Below, piece by piece: positions 1 to 8,756 of a stretch of 64,000 bases of DNA (its first letter is position 1; each line of letters begins with the position of its first letter). A program made the translations under genes and the position numbers. The notes beneath the pieces were generated by a model that searched no databases, had not been told where the DNA came from, and was given only the letters and a program-made list of their open reading frames with translations. The stretch is from Bog-159 sp963843255 (GTDB taxonomy: Bacteria; Acidobacteriota; Terriglobia; Bryobacterales; Bryobacteraceae), in assembly GCA_963843255.1 (NCBI GenBank), contig CAWJJQ010000002.1, positions 372,001 through 436,000 on the forward strand, written 5' to 3'.

Positions 1-1395
1 CCAGAAAGGCTGCTGCGGATAGCCGGCGTGTCCGAACCCCCAGATGAACGCCGCCAGGATCACGGCCGCCGGCACGTAGCGGAGCAGTTTCGAGAGGAAA
101 GGAATGGCGAACATGCGGAACATCAACTCCTCGGAAACCGCGGGGAGAAATCCGCCAAGGAGGACGAAGAGCCAGGGCAGGCGCGTGTTGAGCAGATCGT
201 CGTAGGGGACATCGGCCGGCGACCATGCGCCGAAGCGATAGGCCACCATGTAGAAAGCCGTCTGGTAGGCGACGAAGATGCCGGCCAGAGTGATGCCGAG
301 GATGGTGCCCAGGAAAAATTGCTTGCTCCGCAATCCGCGCGCACTGAAAAGAGTGCCGAGTGGCAGCCGCGCGCGATAACATTCGCGATAGAGCGGCTCG
401 GCGCCGGCGGTGATCACGAACAGCAGTCCGCCGGCTCCCAGGGCGCCCATCACGTTGCGCAAAAATTCCTGGGCTATGAAGCTGCCATAGGAATCGGTGG
501 TGGGATAAGAGAACTCGGCCAGCGGCTGCGCGTTCCAATTCGCCAGAAAATAAAGCAGGGCGCCGATGCCTCCGACCGCCGCGGCCAGACGCCAGCGGAC
601 ATCGTGACCACGCACGCGCAGTACGATGGTGACGAGGAGAGCGACGGCGAGGAGCATCAGAAAGCCGCCGTCCACGGACTGCGCGGCCAGGTTGCGCGAG
701 CGCAGCCCTTCGTACGCGCGCTGCCAGGTTTCGGGCACCTTTAGATACTCGCGATAGCCGCCCACTTCGCTTCCCAGGACCTTCACTTCAAAACGGTAGG
801 TGGCATCGTGGATTTCGAAGTCGCGTTCTTTCCAGGTGAAGGTATGGTCGGTGCGGGCGGGGCGTGCGGCGCTGGAGCCTTCGACGAAATCAAGCGCCGC
901 CGGGTCGCGATGCATGGTGTCACGCAGGAAGCGCTCGGCCAAGGCGCGCGCCTGATCGTCAGGCAGGCCAGGGCGCGCGGCGGCCTCGGGGAGTTCGTGC
1001 TCGAAGCCGGCGGGTTCGCCCGCGGTGGTGATCTCGACGCGGAATTCTTCCTTTTGCAAGGGACGGAACCAGCGATACGACCAGCGCCATAAGCGCACGC
1101 GGGCGCCCATCAGGCGGTTGGCCTGCTCCAGGCCTAGCTCGCGTTCGAGGAAGGTTTTGGCGGTATCGTCGTAATCGAAGCGGGAGGCTTCGCGGTAGCC
1201 GTTCACGTGAAGGCCCGCGGCGGCGAGGAAGGCTTCGGCCTGCGCGCGGGCCTGATCCCGAGTGACGCGGAAATCGATGGAAGCTTCGGGAAAGGCGCGA
1301 TAGAAGTAACGCGCGGAGAACCAGACGGTGCCGGCCAGCAGGAGGCAGCAGATGGCCAGGAAGCGGAAGTCGGCGGGGCGCAGGCGGTCTCGCAT
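1..1395 (-). CDS. CPBP family intramembrane glutamic endopeptidase (3' end cut by window edge)
   Basis: An open frame of 465 codons runs from an ATG at 1395 to the left edge without a stop. The C-terminal visible part carries the CPBP (Abi/Rce1-like) motifs: EELMFR at about residues 422-427, then GHAGYPQQPF with His at about 456, which supply the catalytic Glu and metal or water-binding His in this family of membrane proteases. Residues 12-30 look like a first membrane helix. A long soluble stretch (about 35-230) follows, containing two similar segments starting RDQARAQAEAFL and DDQARALAERFL that resemble PepSY-type domains, then several hydrophobic segments from about 235. The family is certain from the motifs; the substrate is unknown. 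Transcribed in the same direction as the genes up to polA. Confidence 0.85.
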   Translation of the reverse strand, partial: MRDRLRPADFRFLAICCLLLAGTVWFSARYFYRAFPEASIDFRVTRDQARAQAEAFLAAAGLHVNGYREASRFDYDDTAKTFLERELGLEQANRLMGARVRLWRWSYRWFRPLQKEEFRVEITTAGEPAGFEHELPEAAARPGLPDDQARALAERFLRDTMHRDPAALDFVEGSSAARPARTDHTFTWKERDFEIHDATYRFEVKVLGSEVGGYREYLKVPETWQRAYEGLRSRNLAAQSVDGGFLMLLAVALLVTIVLRVRGHDVRWRLAAAVGGIGALLYFLANWNAQPLAEFSYPTTDSYGSFIAQEFLRNVMGALGAGGLLFVITAGAEPLYRECYRARLPLGTLFSARGLRSKQFFLGTILGITLAGIFVAYQTAFYMVAYRFGAWSPADVPYDDLLNTRLPWLFVLLGGFLPAVSEELMFRMFAIPFLSKLLRYVPAAVILAAFIWGFGHAGYPQQPFW

Positions 1396-1513
1396 GGGAG
1401 GGCCGATTCACATAAGGATAGCGCCTCTGGGGTGCCCCGAAGGAGGAGAAAAAACAGTCGCGGGCCTGAGAGCCCCGCGCAGGCCATCTGCCCCACGTCC
1501 TGCCCACATGACT

Positions 1514-1553
1514 TCACGGCCGCGGGCGGCAGAGCATGCGCGGGAAGCGTTCT
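1514..1553 (-). repeat. Partial copy of the asnS 3' end
   Basis: Read on the minus strand this short stretch encodes RFPRMLCRPRP followed by a stop. That closely matches the true end of asnS at 2948 (AFPRMLYRLRP, stop). A 17-nt run, AGAGCATGCGCGGGAAG on the plus strand, is identical in both places. It sits between the CPBP protease and the GloVer-repeat gene and is not otherwise explained. A duplication remnant is the inference; chance similarity in GC-rich DNA is not excluded. Confidence 0.4.
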
Positions 1554-1557
1554 GTCG

Positions 1558-2781
1558 TTATTGAGCGGCCTTGAATACTACGCCCGCGCCCCCGGATCCG
1601 CCGATGTTGGCGGTGCCGTAGAGTACGGATCCCTGGGGCGACACGGCCGCGTAGGGCTGGCCCCCATCCCCTCTGCCGGTGAAGGCATGCAGCACCGACA
1701 AGTTTCCCGTGTTGGAGGACTTGTAGATGACGCCGCAACCGGCGCCCCCGCACCCCGTGCCGTCACCGCCGGCCAGGGTTGTGCCGTAGAGGTTACCGGA
1801 CACATCAAAAGCCACTGTCGAAATCGGTTCTCCGCCATCCCGCCCGCCAGTGAACTTGTGCAAGATGGAAAAGACGCCATTGGACGCTATCTTATAGATG
1901 AGTCCGCAGCCGTCGGCGCACCCGGCTAATCCGCCTCCATAGGTCGTTCCGTAGAAGTTCCCGGCGGAATCTTCCGTCACGCCGGCGTAAGGGTAGGCCC
2001 CGTCGGATCCCCGGAACTCGTGCACGGTGTCAAATTGTAATATCTGGGGGATGTATTTCCAAACCACTCCGCAACCGTTGGGGCAGGCTGTCAAATTGCC
2101 TCCTACTTGCGCGGTTCCCCACAGGACTCCAGTAGAAGTAATGTGGACTCCGGCATATGGCTGCCCTCCATCGGAAGTTCCTGTGAAGGCGTATAAAGGG
2201 GTGAAGACACCGCTGGACGAAATTTGCCACAAGCCGCCGCACCCCAGCCCCTGGCAATTGCCGCCGCCTCCATAGAATTCCGTGGTGCCGTAGATATTAT
2301 CGGAGGAATCGATGGCCAAACTGCCCATTGGGACTCCCCCAACAGGCTCCGCTCCGAAGTTCCAAATCACTTTAAAATTCCCAGAGGCAAAGACCTTGAA
2401 CACCACGCCGTAACCGTACTTCCCGCCGCCGGATGCGGTGCCGTACAGATTTCCGGCCGAATCGAAGATCACGCCGGCATTCGGGTATTCGCCGTCGGCG
2501 CCTGTGAAACTGTGCAATAAGTTAATGGCTCCGGTTTTCGTTATGTTATAAACGGTGCCGTATCCATTCGCGCCGCCGTAGTACGTGGTTCCATAAAGGA
2601 GGTTACCTATGGCGTTCGAAATGAGGCCCGAATCATAGGGCGATCCTCCTCCGGCGCCTCCGTTAAAGTTGTATAGCACCTGATAAGCGGTGGATGGCGG
2701 CGGGGCTGCCAGCGCGAATCCGCCGATCATCGCCGCTACCGCTGCTGTGGCCACGCCCGCTGGCAATTGTTTCGTTTGCAT
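1558..2781 (-). CDS. Exported GloVer-type (TIGR03803) tandem-repeat protein
   Basis: The protein has 407 aa from the ATG at 2781, preceded by GGGAGAG about 8 nt upstream; an upstream in-frame extension lacks coding character. A signal peptide (about residues 1-28, ending ALAAPPPS) is followed by about seven repeats of roughly 50 residues with the pattern DSAGNLYGTT..GG..G.G.VFK......LH.FTG..DG..P.AG. This is the GloVer repeat family, probably a secreted beta-propeller-like protein; no enzymatic role is known. Several paired cysteines (for example CQGLGCGG, CPNGCG, CADGCG) could form disulfides. It is flanked by asnS and by a partial asnS tail copy, so it may have been inserted here. Confidence 0.8.
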   Translation of the reverse strand: MQTKQLPAGVATAAVAAMIGGFALAAPPPSTAYQVLYNFNGGAGGGSPYDSGLISNAIGNLLYGTTYYGGANGYGTVYNITKTGAINLLHSFTGADGEYPNAGVIFDSAGNLYGTASGGGKYGYGVVFKVFASGNFKVIWNFGAEPVGGVPMGSLAIDSSDNIYGTTEFYGGGGNCQGLGCGGLWQISSSGVFTPLYAFTGTSDGGQPYAGVHITSTGVLWGTAQVGGNLTACPNGCGVVWKYIPQILQFDTVHEFRGSDGAYPYAGVTEDSAGNFYGTTYGGGLAGCADGCGLIYKIASNGVFSILHKFTGGRDGGEPISTVAFDVSGNLYGTTLAGGDGTGCGGAGCGVIYKSSNTGNLSVLHAFTGRGDGGQPYAAVSPQGSVLYGTANIGGSGGAGVVFKAAQ

Positions 2782-2888
2782 CGTTGTCGCTCTCCCGCGA
2801 TCAGAGTCGCAAGTTCCCCACTCTGTCGATTTGATAACGGACGGGCAGTGGCAGTCACCACACATGTGGGTAGGTTTGTTTTGGAACG

Positions 2889-2918
2889 GCGGGGCTAAGT
2901 CCAGGCTACGAACCCCGC
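2889..2918 (-). terminator. Hairpin downstream of asnS
   Basis: GCGGGG at 2889-2894 and CCCCGC at 2913-2918 form a perfect 6-bp stem with an 18-nt loop, 30 nt beyond the asnS stop. No T-run follows on the minus strand, so intrinsic termination is only possible. Confidence 0.3.
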
Positions 2919-2947
2919 GAAGGCCGCGCGGGCCTGCCTACGCGTCT

Positions 2948-4259
2948 TCAGGGGCGCAGGCGGTAGAGCATGCGCGGGAAGGCGATGGTTTCGCGGATGT
3001 GCTCCAGCCCGCACATCCAGGCTACGCAGCGCTCGATGCCCATGCCGAAACCGCCGTGCGGCACGCTGCCGTATTTGCGCAGGTCCAGGTACCAGTCGAA
3101 AGCTTCTTTGGGTAAATGCTGCTCCTCGATGCGGCTGAGCAGCAAATCCAGATCGTGAATGCGCTGGCCGCCGCCAATGATTTCTCCGTAGCCTTCGGGC
3201 GCGAGCACATCCACGCCTAGCGCGACTTCGGGCCGCGCCGGATCGGGAGCCATGTAGAACGCCTTCACCGCCGACGGGTAGCCATCCACCATGAGCGGAC
3301 GGTCGAAACCCTCGCTGAGCAGGGTTTCGTCCGTGCCGCCGAAATCGCCGCCCCACTGGATCTCGCTGCCCTTCGATTGCAGAACCTTCACCGCTTCGTC
3401 GTAGCTCATGCGCGGGAAGGGAGCTTTGATGGCTTCCAGTTTCGTCACATCGCGTTCGAGCACTTTCAGCTCTTCGCGCCGATGTCTCGAGCACGCGCCC
3501 GGCGACATGCACCAGCATGTCTTCAGCAAGCTGCTTCACGTCTTCAAGCGTCGCGTAGGCCATTTCCGGCTCGACCATCCAGAACTCGGTGAGATGGCGG
3601 CGGGTCTTGGATTTCTCGGCGCGGAAGGTCGGGCCGAAAGTGTAGACCTTGCCGAACGCCATGGCGGTGGCTTCGTTATAAAGCTGGCCGGATTGCGTCA
3701 GGTAGGCCTTGGCGTCCTCGAAATAGTTCACTTCGAACAGCGTGGTGGTGCCTTCGCAGGCCGCAGGCGTGAAAATGGGTGTATCGACGAGGGTGAAGCC
3801 GTGCGTATCGAAATACTCGCGTACTGCGCGGATCACCTCGTGGCGCACGCGGATGATGGCGTGCTGCCGCTGGCTGCGCAGCCAGAGGTGGCGATGATCC
3901 ATCAGAAACTCGATGCCGTGATCCTTCGGGGTGATGGGGTAGGGATCGGATTCCGGCACGCGCTGCACCACTTCCAGATCCTCCACGTCCATTTCGTGGC
4001 CGCCGGTGGCGCGCTGGTCGGCGCGGATCTTGCCGGTGACAATGATGGAGGATTCCTGGGTCAGGTTTTTGATGGTCTCGAACAGGGGTTCGGGCAGCGC
4101 ACTTTTTACGGCCACGCACTGCATCAGGCCGGTGCCATCGCGCAGGATCGGAAAGACGATTTTGCCGGATTTGCGAAGGTTGTAGAGCCAACCGGCGATC
4201 CGCACCGTTTCGCCAACGTGGGCGGATGCCTCGGCGATGTTGATTCGGGATGGACTCAC
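2948..4259 (-). pseudogene. asnS: Asparaginyl-tRNA synthetase, apparent single frameshift
   Basis: Charges tRNA-Asn with asparagine. Residues 1-258 read in one frame from a GTG at 4259: OB-fold anticodon-binding domain, then the class II core with FRAEKSKTRRHLTEFWMVEPE. After GAG at 3486-3488 the frame must shift by one base to continue as HRREELKVLERD, then GGDFGGTDETLL and the class II motif 3 GFGMGIERCVAW, ending FPRMLYRLRP at 2948. Rejoined length is about 436 aa, normal for bacterial AsnS. Without the shift the first frame runs on into unrelated residues to 2895. The GTG start overlaps the stop of the upstream gene (GTGA). Every catalytic motif is intact around the shift, so a one-base sequencing or assembly error near 3482-3488 is more likely than a dead gene, unless the organism makes Asn-tRNA through GatCAB. 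Confidence 0.9.
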
Positions 4260-5080
4260 AGGTCCTCCAGGCGGTCGAAGAGTTCCGCGGCGGTGGCCAG
4301 CGAGAATTCCGGCGCTTCTTTCAACTCGAGCAGCAGGGGATACTGATCCGCGCGCGTGCGCAGCAGGTCCATGGTGTTCTTCCAGTCGATGGTGCCACCT
4401 TCGGCGAGCAGTGGGAATAAATGCTTGTCATTCTCGCCGTCGTTGTCGTGGATGTGCGTCGAACGGATGCGGTCGCGCATGATGTTGAAGGCCTCTTCGA
4501 TCCCCTCCCCGATGTGGGCGTGGCCCACATCGAAGACGAAGTTCAAGTCCAGGTGGGTCAGATCCAGGAACATCATCAGGTGCTCGGCGCTCGAAAGGCC
4601 GTTGGGAATGTTCTCCAGCAAGACTTCAACGCCGCGCTGGCGCGCGAACAGGTTGATCTGCTCAAGCGCGGAGAAGGCCGCATCGATGGCGCGCTCGGAG
4701 AATTCTTCGCCGGAAACGCCGATGTGCTGCACCAGGTACTTGAAGGGAACGGTTTCTGCGATTTCGAGCGCGCGCTTGATCTCATCCACCATTTCCAGGC
4801 GCTTGCCTTTGACGGGCTCGGTGATGCTGATGAGGGAGTGCGGCCCGGATCGGCCCCAGATCTCGTCGGTATGCATGGGGGCGTGCAGGGAGTGCAGCTT
4901 CAGGTCGGAATCGCGAAACCAGTGGCCCAATTCGGCGATCTGGGCGCGGTCGCGATAGTCCAGGTGTTGCCGCGCGCAGAAGATTTCCACGGCCGGAATC
5001 CCCGCGTGCTGAATTTTGTCGAGTTGTGCAACTGTCAGCCGGTGCTGGACGAACAGGTGCGTGGACAGAACGTGATACAT
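4256..5080 (-). CDS. Sugar phosphate isomerase/epimerase-like TIM barrel protein
   Basis: The 274-aa protein starts at the ATG at 5080, only 2 nt after the stop of the gamma-glutamyltransferase gene; an open reading extension upstream lies inside that gene. It has the xylose-isomerase-like (AP endonuclease 2) fold signatures: HSLHAPMH near residue 65, LLENIPNG near 150, FVFDVGHAHIGEG near 180 and STHIHDNDG near 205, which supply the His, Glu and Asp metal ligands. The reaction cannot be named from sequence. It overlaps asnS by 4 nt (GTGA), so the two are probably translationally coupled. Confidence 0.85.
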   Translation of the reverse strand: MYHVLSTHLFVQHRLTVAQLDKIQHAGIPAVEIFCARQHLDYRDRAQIAELGHWFRDSDLKLHSLHAPMHTDEIWGRSGPHSLISITEPVKGKRLEMVDEIKRALEIAETVPFKYLVQHIGVSGEEFSERAIDAAFSALEQINLFARQRGVEVLLENIPNGLSSAEHLMMFLDLTHLDLNFVFDVGHAHIGEGIEEAFNIMRDRIRSTHIHDNDGENDKHLFPLLAEGGTIDWKNTMDLLRTRADQYPLLLELKEAPEFSLATAAELFDRLEDL

Positions 5081-5082
5081 AC

Positions 5083-6750
5083 TTAGTAACCTTTGGCGAC
5101 GCCTTCGGTACGCGGATCGGCAGCGCCCTCGAGCCATCCATCGCGGGCTTCGATGGCGGCCATTTCGCCGATGGAGTTGACGATCCTGATCTGATGGCCG
5201 CGGGCTTTGAGCAGGGCGATGGTGTCGGGGGAAAAGCCGCGCTCCATGATGAGCTGGTCGGGCAGCCACTGATGGTGGATGCGCGGCGCGTCGACGGCGT
5301 CCTGCACGTTCATGCCGAAATCGACCACGTTGACGAGCACCTGTAAAACGCTGTTGATGATGGTGGGTCCGCCGGGCGTGCCTAATACCAGCTCCAGCTT
5401 GCCTCCGCGGGTGACGATAGTGGGGGTCATGGACGAAAGCGGCCGTTTGCGGGGCTGCACGGCATTGGCTTCGCCCTGCACCAGACCGAATCCGTTGGGC
5501 TCGCCGGGCTTGGCCGCGAAATCGTCCATCTCGTCGTTCAGCAGGAAGCCCAGCCCGGGAACTGTTACGCCGCTGCCGTAGCCGAAGTTCAACGTGTACG
5601 TCACAGCCACTGCGTTGCCGTCCGCGTCCACTATCGAGTAGTGCGTGGTCTGACTGCTCTCCGGCCCGCCGGGCTTGCCACCGGCGTGGATCTGCGAACT
5701 GGGCGTGGCGTGCTCCGGATCGATGGATTTCCGCAATTGCGCGATGTAGGCCGGGTCCAGCAGGCTCGAAAGCGATACTTTCACGAAATCCGGATCTCCC
5801 ATCGAGACGGCGCGGTCGGCGAAATACCGGCGCATGGCCTCCGCCAGAAAATGCAGCTCGGCGGCCGATCCCGCACCGGATTTCTCGTAGCCCGAACCTT
5901 CCAGCACGCCAAGCATCTGGAGGATGCCGGGTCCGCCGGAACTCGGGGGCGGCGAGGTGATGATGTCGTAGCCGCGGTAGGAGCCGGTGAGGGGCTGGCG
6001 CTCGGCCACCGTGTAATCTTTCAGGTCGGCCAGCGTGATGAGGCCGCCGTGCTTCTCTTCATCGGCGGCCAACACGCGCGCGGTTTCGCCTTCGTAGAAA
6101 TCGCGGGCGCCCTGTTCCTCGATGCGGCGTAGCGTGCGCGCCAGGTCGGGCTGCGCGAACGTCTCGCCGGCTTCGTAGGGATTCCCGTCGCGTAGAAAGA
6201 CACGCTTCGATTCGGGAAACTGTCCGAGCCGGGTGGCGGACCCGCGTAACGAGCGGGCGAAGCCATAGGATACCGGGAAGCCTTTTTCCGCCAGGGCAAC
6301 GGCGGGCGCCACTACATCGGCCCAGGGTTTGTGCCCGTATTTTTTCGATGCGTATTCGAAGCCGCGCACGGAGCCGGGAACGCCCGCGGCGCGATAGCCT
6401 GTCATGCTATCTTGCGTAGGTTTGCCGGAGGCATCCAGATACATGTTGCGCGAGGCATGTTCCGGGGCGCGCTCGCGGAAGTCGATGAAGGTGGAGCGGC
6501 CATCGGCAAAGCGTACTAGCATGAAGCCGCCGCCGCCGATATTGCCTGCCGAAGGGTGCGTGACGGCCAGCGCCAAACCGACGGCGACGGCTGCGTCCAC
6601 CGCGTTGCCGCCGGATTCGAGCACAGCCAGCCCGGCATCGGTGGCGTGAGGCTCGACGGTGACCACCATGGCGTGCCGCGCGTGCACAGGCTGCGCCGCC
6701 CACACAGGCGCCAAGGCGGCCAACCAGCACACCCCCAGCAGTTTTCGCAT
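5083..6750 (-). CDS. ggt: Gamma-glutamyltransferase (gamma-glutamyl transpeptidase precursor)
   Basis: Cleaves and transfers gamma-glutamyl groups from glutathione and related compounds in the periplasm. The 555-aa precursor starts at the ATG at 6750 (MRKLLGVCW) with a signal peptide of about 18 residues; the open frame upstream overlaps rlmB and is not used. GGT landmarks are DAAVAVGLAL, SAGNIGGGGFML, SPPPSSGGPG and the autoprocessing site SSQTTHYSIVDADGN, where Thr at about 368 becomes the N-terminal nucleophile of the small subunit. The C-terminal part has the conserved PRKRPLSSMTPTIV and LGTPGGPTIINSV. It lies 14 nt after rlmB and 2 nt before the isomerase gene, within one operon. Confidence 0.95.
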   Translation of the reverse strand: MRKLLGVCWLAALAPVWAAQPVHARHAMVVTVEPHATDAGLAVLESGGNAVDAAVAVGLALAVTHPSAGNIGGGGFMLVRFADGRSTFIDFRERAPEHASRNMYLDASGKPTQDSMTGYRAAGVPGSVRGFEYASKKYGHKPWADVVAPAVALAEKGFPVSYGFARSLRGSATRLGQFPESKRVFLRDGNPYEAGETFAQPDLARTLRRIEEQGARDFYEGETARVLAADEEKHGGLITLADLKDYTVAERQPLTGSYRGYDIITSPPPSSGGPGILQMLGVLEGSGYEKSGAGSAAELHFLAEAMRRYFADRAVSMGDPDFVKVSLSSLLDPAYIAQLRKSIDPEHATPSSQIHAGGKPGGPESSQTTHYSIVDADGNAVAVTYTLNFGYGSGVTVPGLGFLLNDEMDDFAAKPGEPNGFGLVQGEANAVQPRKRPLSSMTPTIVTRGGKLELVLGTPGGPTIINSVLQVLVNVVDFGMNVQDAVDAPRIHHQWLPDQLIMERGFSPDTIALLKARGHQIRIVNSIGEMAAIEARDGWLEGAADPRTEGVAKGY

Positions 6751-6764
6751 GACCTTTGATTCTA

Positions 6765-7484
6765 CTATGGGGCGGAGGAGCGCCGCCGTTTGCATTCGAA
6801 CAGCACGATGCCGGCGGCTACGGAGACGTTTAACGAGGGGATATGGCCTTCCATTGGAATACGCACCAGCACGTCGCAATGCTTGCGCACCTGCTCGTGC
6901 AGTCCTTTACCTTCCCCCCCGAACACGAGGGCGGTGGGCGCGTGGTACTCGACGGCTGCATAGTCCTGGTCGCCACGCTCATCCAGGCCGTAGATCCAAT
7001 AATCGCGGGATTTCAATTCCTCGAGCGTGCGATTGATATTTGTAGCGCGCACGACCGGAAGGTATTCGAGGGCTCCGGCGGCCGCTTTTGCGACTACGTC
7101 GGTAAGACCGGCGGCACGGCGTTCGGGAATGACCACGGCGCCGGCTCCGGCGGCATGCGCCGTCCGGATAATGGCGCCCAGGTTGTGCGGATCTTCCACG
7201 CCGTCAAGCACCACCAGCAGTTGCGCGGCGGGGATGACGCCGTCGAGTTCGGCATAACGCTGCGCGGCGCCCATGGCCACCACGCCCTGATGCGCAGGCG
7301 TGCCGGCCAGGCGGTCGAGACTGGAGCGCTCCTCGAAGCGGACGGAAACCGAGGCGCGGCGGGCCAGATCGATGATCTGCTGCAGGCGCCCGCCGGCGGT
7401 GCCCCGGGCGACCAGGATGCGATCTAGGGGGCGGCCGGCTTTCAGGCTTTCGAGTACAGGATTGATGCCGCTAAGGATGGCCAT
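6765..7484 (-). CDS. rlmB: 23S rRNA (guanosine-2'-O)-methyltransferase of the SpoU/TrmH family, RlmB-like
   Basis: A 239-aa SPOUT methyltransferase. An N-terminal ribosomal L30-like substrate-binding domain (about 1-75, beginning LSGINPVLESLKAG) is followed by the knotted SAM domain with motif 1 NLGAIIRTAHAAGAGAV, motif 2 LVFGGEGKGL and motif 3 IPMEGHIPSLNVSVAAGI. Length and N-terminal domain fit RlmB, which methylates G2251 of 23S rRNA, better than the other SpoU proteins; the specific target is inferred. It starts 12 nt after the AhpD-like gene. Confidence 0.92.
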   Translation of the reverse strand: MAILSGINPVLESLKAGRPLDRILVARGTAGGRLQQIIDLARRASVSVRFEERSSLDRLAGTPAHQGVVAMGAAQRYAELDGVIPAAQLLVVLDGVEDPHNLGAIIRTAHAAGAGAVVIPERRAAGLTDVVAKAAAGALEYLPVVRATNINRTLEELKSRDYWIYGLDERGDQDYAAVEYHAPTALVFGGEGKGLHEQVRKHCDVLVRIPMEGHIPSLNVSVAAGIVLFECKRRRSSAP

Positions 7485-7496
7485 TCGCGCCGGCTT

Positions 7497-8003
7497 CTAC
7501 TGCTCCGGCATGATGTCGAGCCCGTTGTTGAAACGGTTGGTAAAATTGGCCAGGGCCGCGATCAGGGTGATTTCCGTAATCTGTTCATCGTTGAAATGGT
7601 CGTTGAGCGCGGCGCGGGTATGGGCCCCATCGGCGGTGCGGGTCAACTCGCGCGCGTAAGCGATGGCCGCGCTTTCGGACGGGCTGAACCCGCCATCCTG
7701 TTCGCTCTGGAGGGCGCGCATTTCCTCTTCCGAAACACCGGCTTTGCTGCCCGTAGCCACGTGCGCGGCCGTGCAATAAGCACACTTATTGGCATAAGAG
7801 ACGGTCAGGTAAACCAGTTCCTTGGTGCGCCGGTCGACCGGTCCGGCGCCCATGATGGCGCCATAGAGCGGCACAAAGTTTTTCAGGACTTCTGGCCGGT
7901 TGGCCATGGTACGGAAGAAAACGTTGGGCCGGTGGGAGCGCTTCTCAAGTTCGGAGAGGAATTCGTTCTGGGTGGGTTCTATAAGCTTGATTGCAGTAGC
8001 CAT
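7497..8003 (-). CDS. Carboxymuconolactone decarboxylase / AhpD-like peroxidase-related protein
   Basis: The 168-aa protein carries the AhpD redox signature CAYCTAAH (Cys74, Cys77, His81) in an all-helical context, preceded by DRRTKELVYLTVSYANK. Such proteins reduce peroxides or relay electrons through the CxxC pair; many are annotated as peroxidase-related enzymes. The start at 8003 gives a full-length family member. It is the first gene of the tight run leading to rlmB, ggt, the isomerase and asnS. The partner and electron donor are not apparent here. Confidence 0.85.
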   Translation of the reverse strand: MATAIKLIEPTQNEFLSELEKRSHRPNVFFRTMANRPEVLKNFVPLYGAIMGAGPVDRRTKELVYLTVSYANKCAYCTAAHVATGSKAGVSEEEMRALQSEQDGGFSPSESAAIAYARELTRTADGAHTRAALNDHFNDEQITEITLIAALANFTNRFNNGLDIMPEQ

Positions 8004-8075
8004 TCCTCCAGTATAGTGGGGCGGCCCCGCGCGGAGGGGCTTCTGGCCGAGAGGCCGCCGGCACTAGACGGAGGA

Positions 8076-8495
8076 CTAGACACTGCTCAGAGGAGAGGCG
8101 TAACGGATGCGGATATCGTGGTGGTAGTAATCGGAATTTGCAAACTTTTCCTGGAAGATGCGTTCCCAGCGGGCGTTCTCCTGGCAGTTGCGGCACTGGC
8201 CGCAAGTGCAGCGGCCGGAGCTGCGCCGGGTCCTGGCTGGCGCCGCCTGCGGCACCGGGTCGGCATGCCGCGGCGCGGGGGCCACAATCTTCTTGGGGGG
8301 CGGAGGCACTTCGCACTCGACGCCTGCTCCGGCCATGGACTCCCACGGCAGCATTTCGTTTGCGGCGCGCGCGCCGCGACGGCGTCCGGAAGTGGAGCGC
8401 AATGCACTGAAAGCGTACAAGACCTCGCCGAACGTCGCCAACTCCAAACCGGTTGTCTGAAGTGTTATTGATTCGTTAACCATTGGAACTGTCAT
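8076..8495 (-). CDS. Small Cys-motif protein of unknown function
   Basis: The 139-aa reading frame starts at the ATG at 8493-8495 with GGAAGG a few bases upstream. Its N-terminal part is low in recognisable features and includes a Pro/Ala-rich linker (about 62-90). The C-terminal part holds CTCGQCRNCQENARWERIFQ: cysteines at 96, 98, 101 and 104 (CxCxxCxxC), a likely metal-binding knuckle, followed by an aromatic and charged helix. I recall similar Cys-plus-RWERIF endings from Acidobacteria proteins of unknown function, but could not check this. The frame has better coding character than the alternatives across it. Confidence 0.65.
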   Translation of the reverse strand: MTVPMVNESITLQTTGLELATFGEVLYAFSALRSTSGRRRGARAANEMLPWESMAGAGVECEVPPPPKKIVAPAPRHADPVPQAAPARTRRSSGRCTCGQCRNCQENARWERIFQEKFANSDYYHHDIRIRYASPLSSV

Positions 8496-8756
8496 CCTTC
8501 CCGGCCAATAGGATAATTAACCGTCAACTTCGATAATGATATCCCGAAAGAATTAACAGTACAATACCCGGATTAACCAACGGTAACTTTATTTGTAGCG
8601 AAATCCTTTGAAGGCCCTGTTTTCAGCCAATCCAGGTGTTATGGGAGGGCTTCAGGGCCACCAAATGTAATTGGATCTAATTAGAATTGGCTTGGCCCGG
8701 CAAGTAAGAAATCAAATCGGAAATCGAGCGGCAGATGCGACCGGAATTATGCCGTG
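8496..8756. other. AT-richer intergenic region between polA and the Cys-motif gene
   Basis: About 260 nt with no credible gene, clearly richer in A+T than its surroundings. It should hold the promoter for the leftward gene at 8495 and the end of the polA transcript. I cannot place a convincing -35/-10 pair. Confidence 0.5.

Noticed and set aside
28..744. Rightward open frame at the left edge
   Set aside because: The leftward CPBP protease has motif support over the same DNA.
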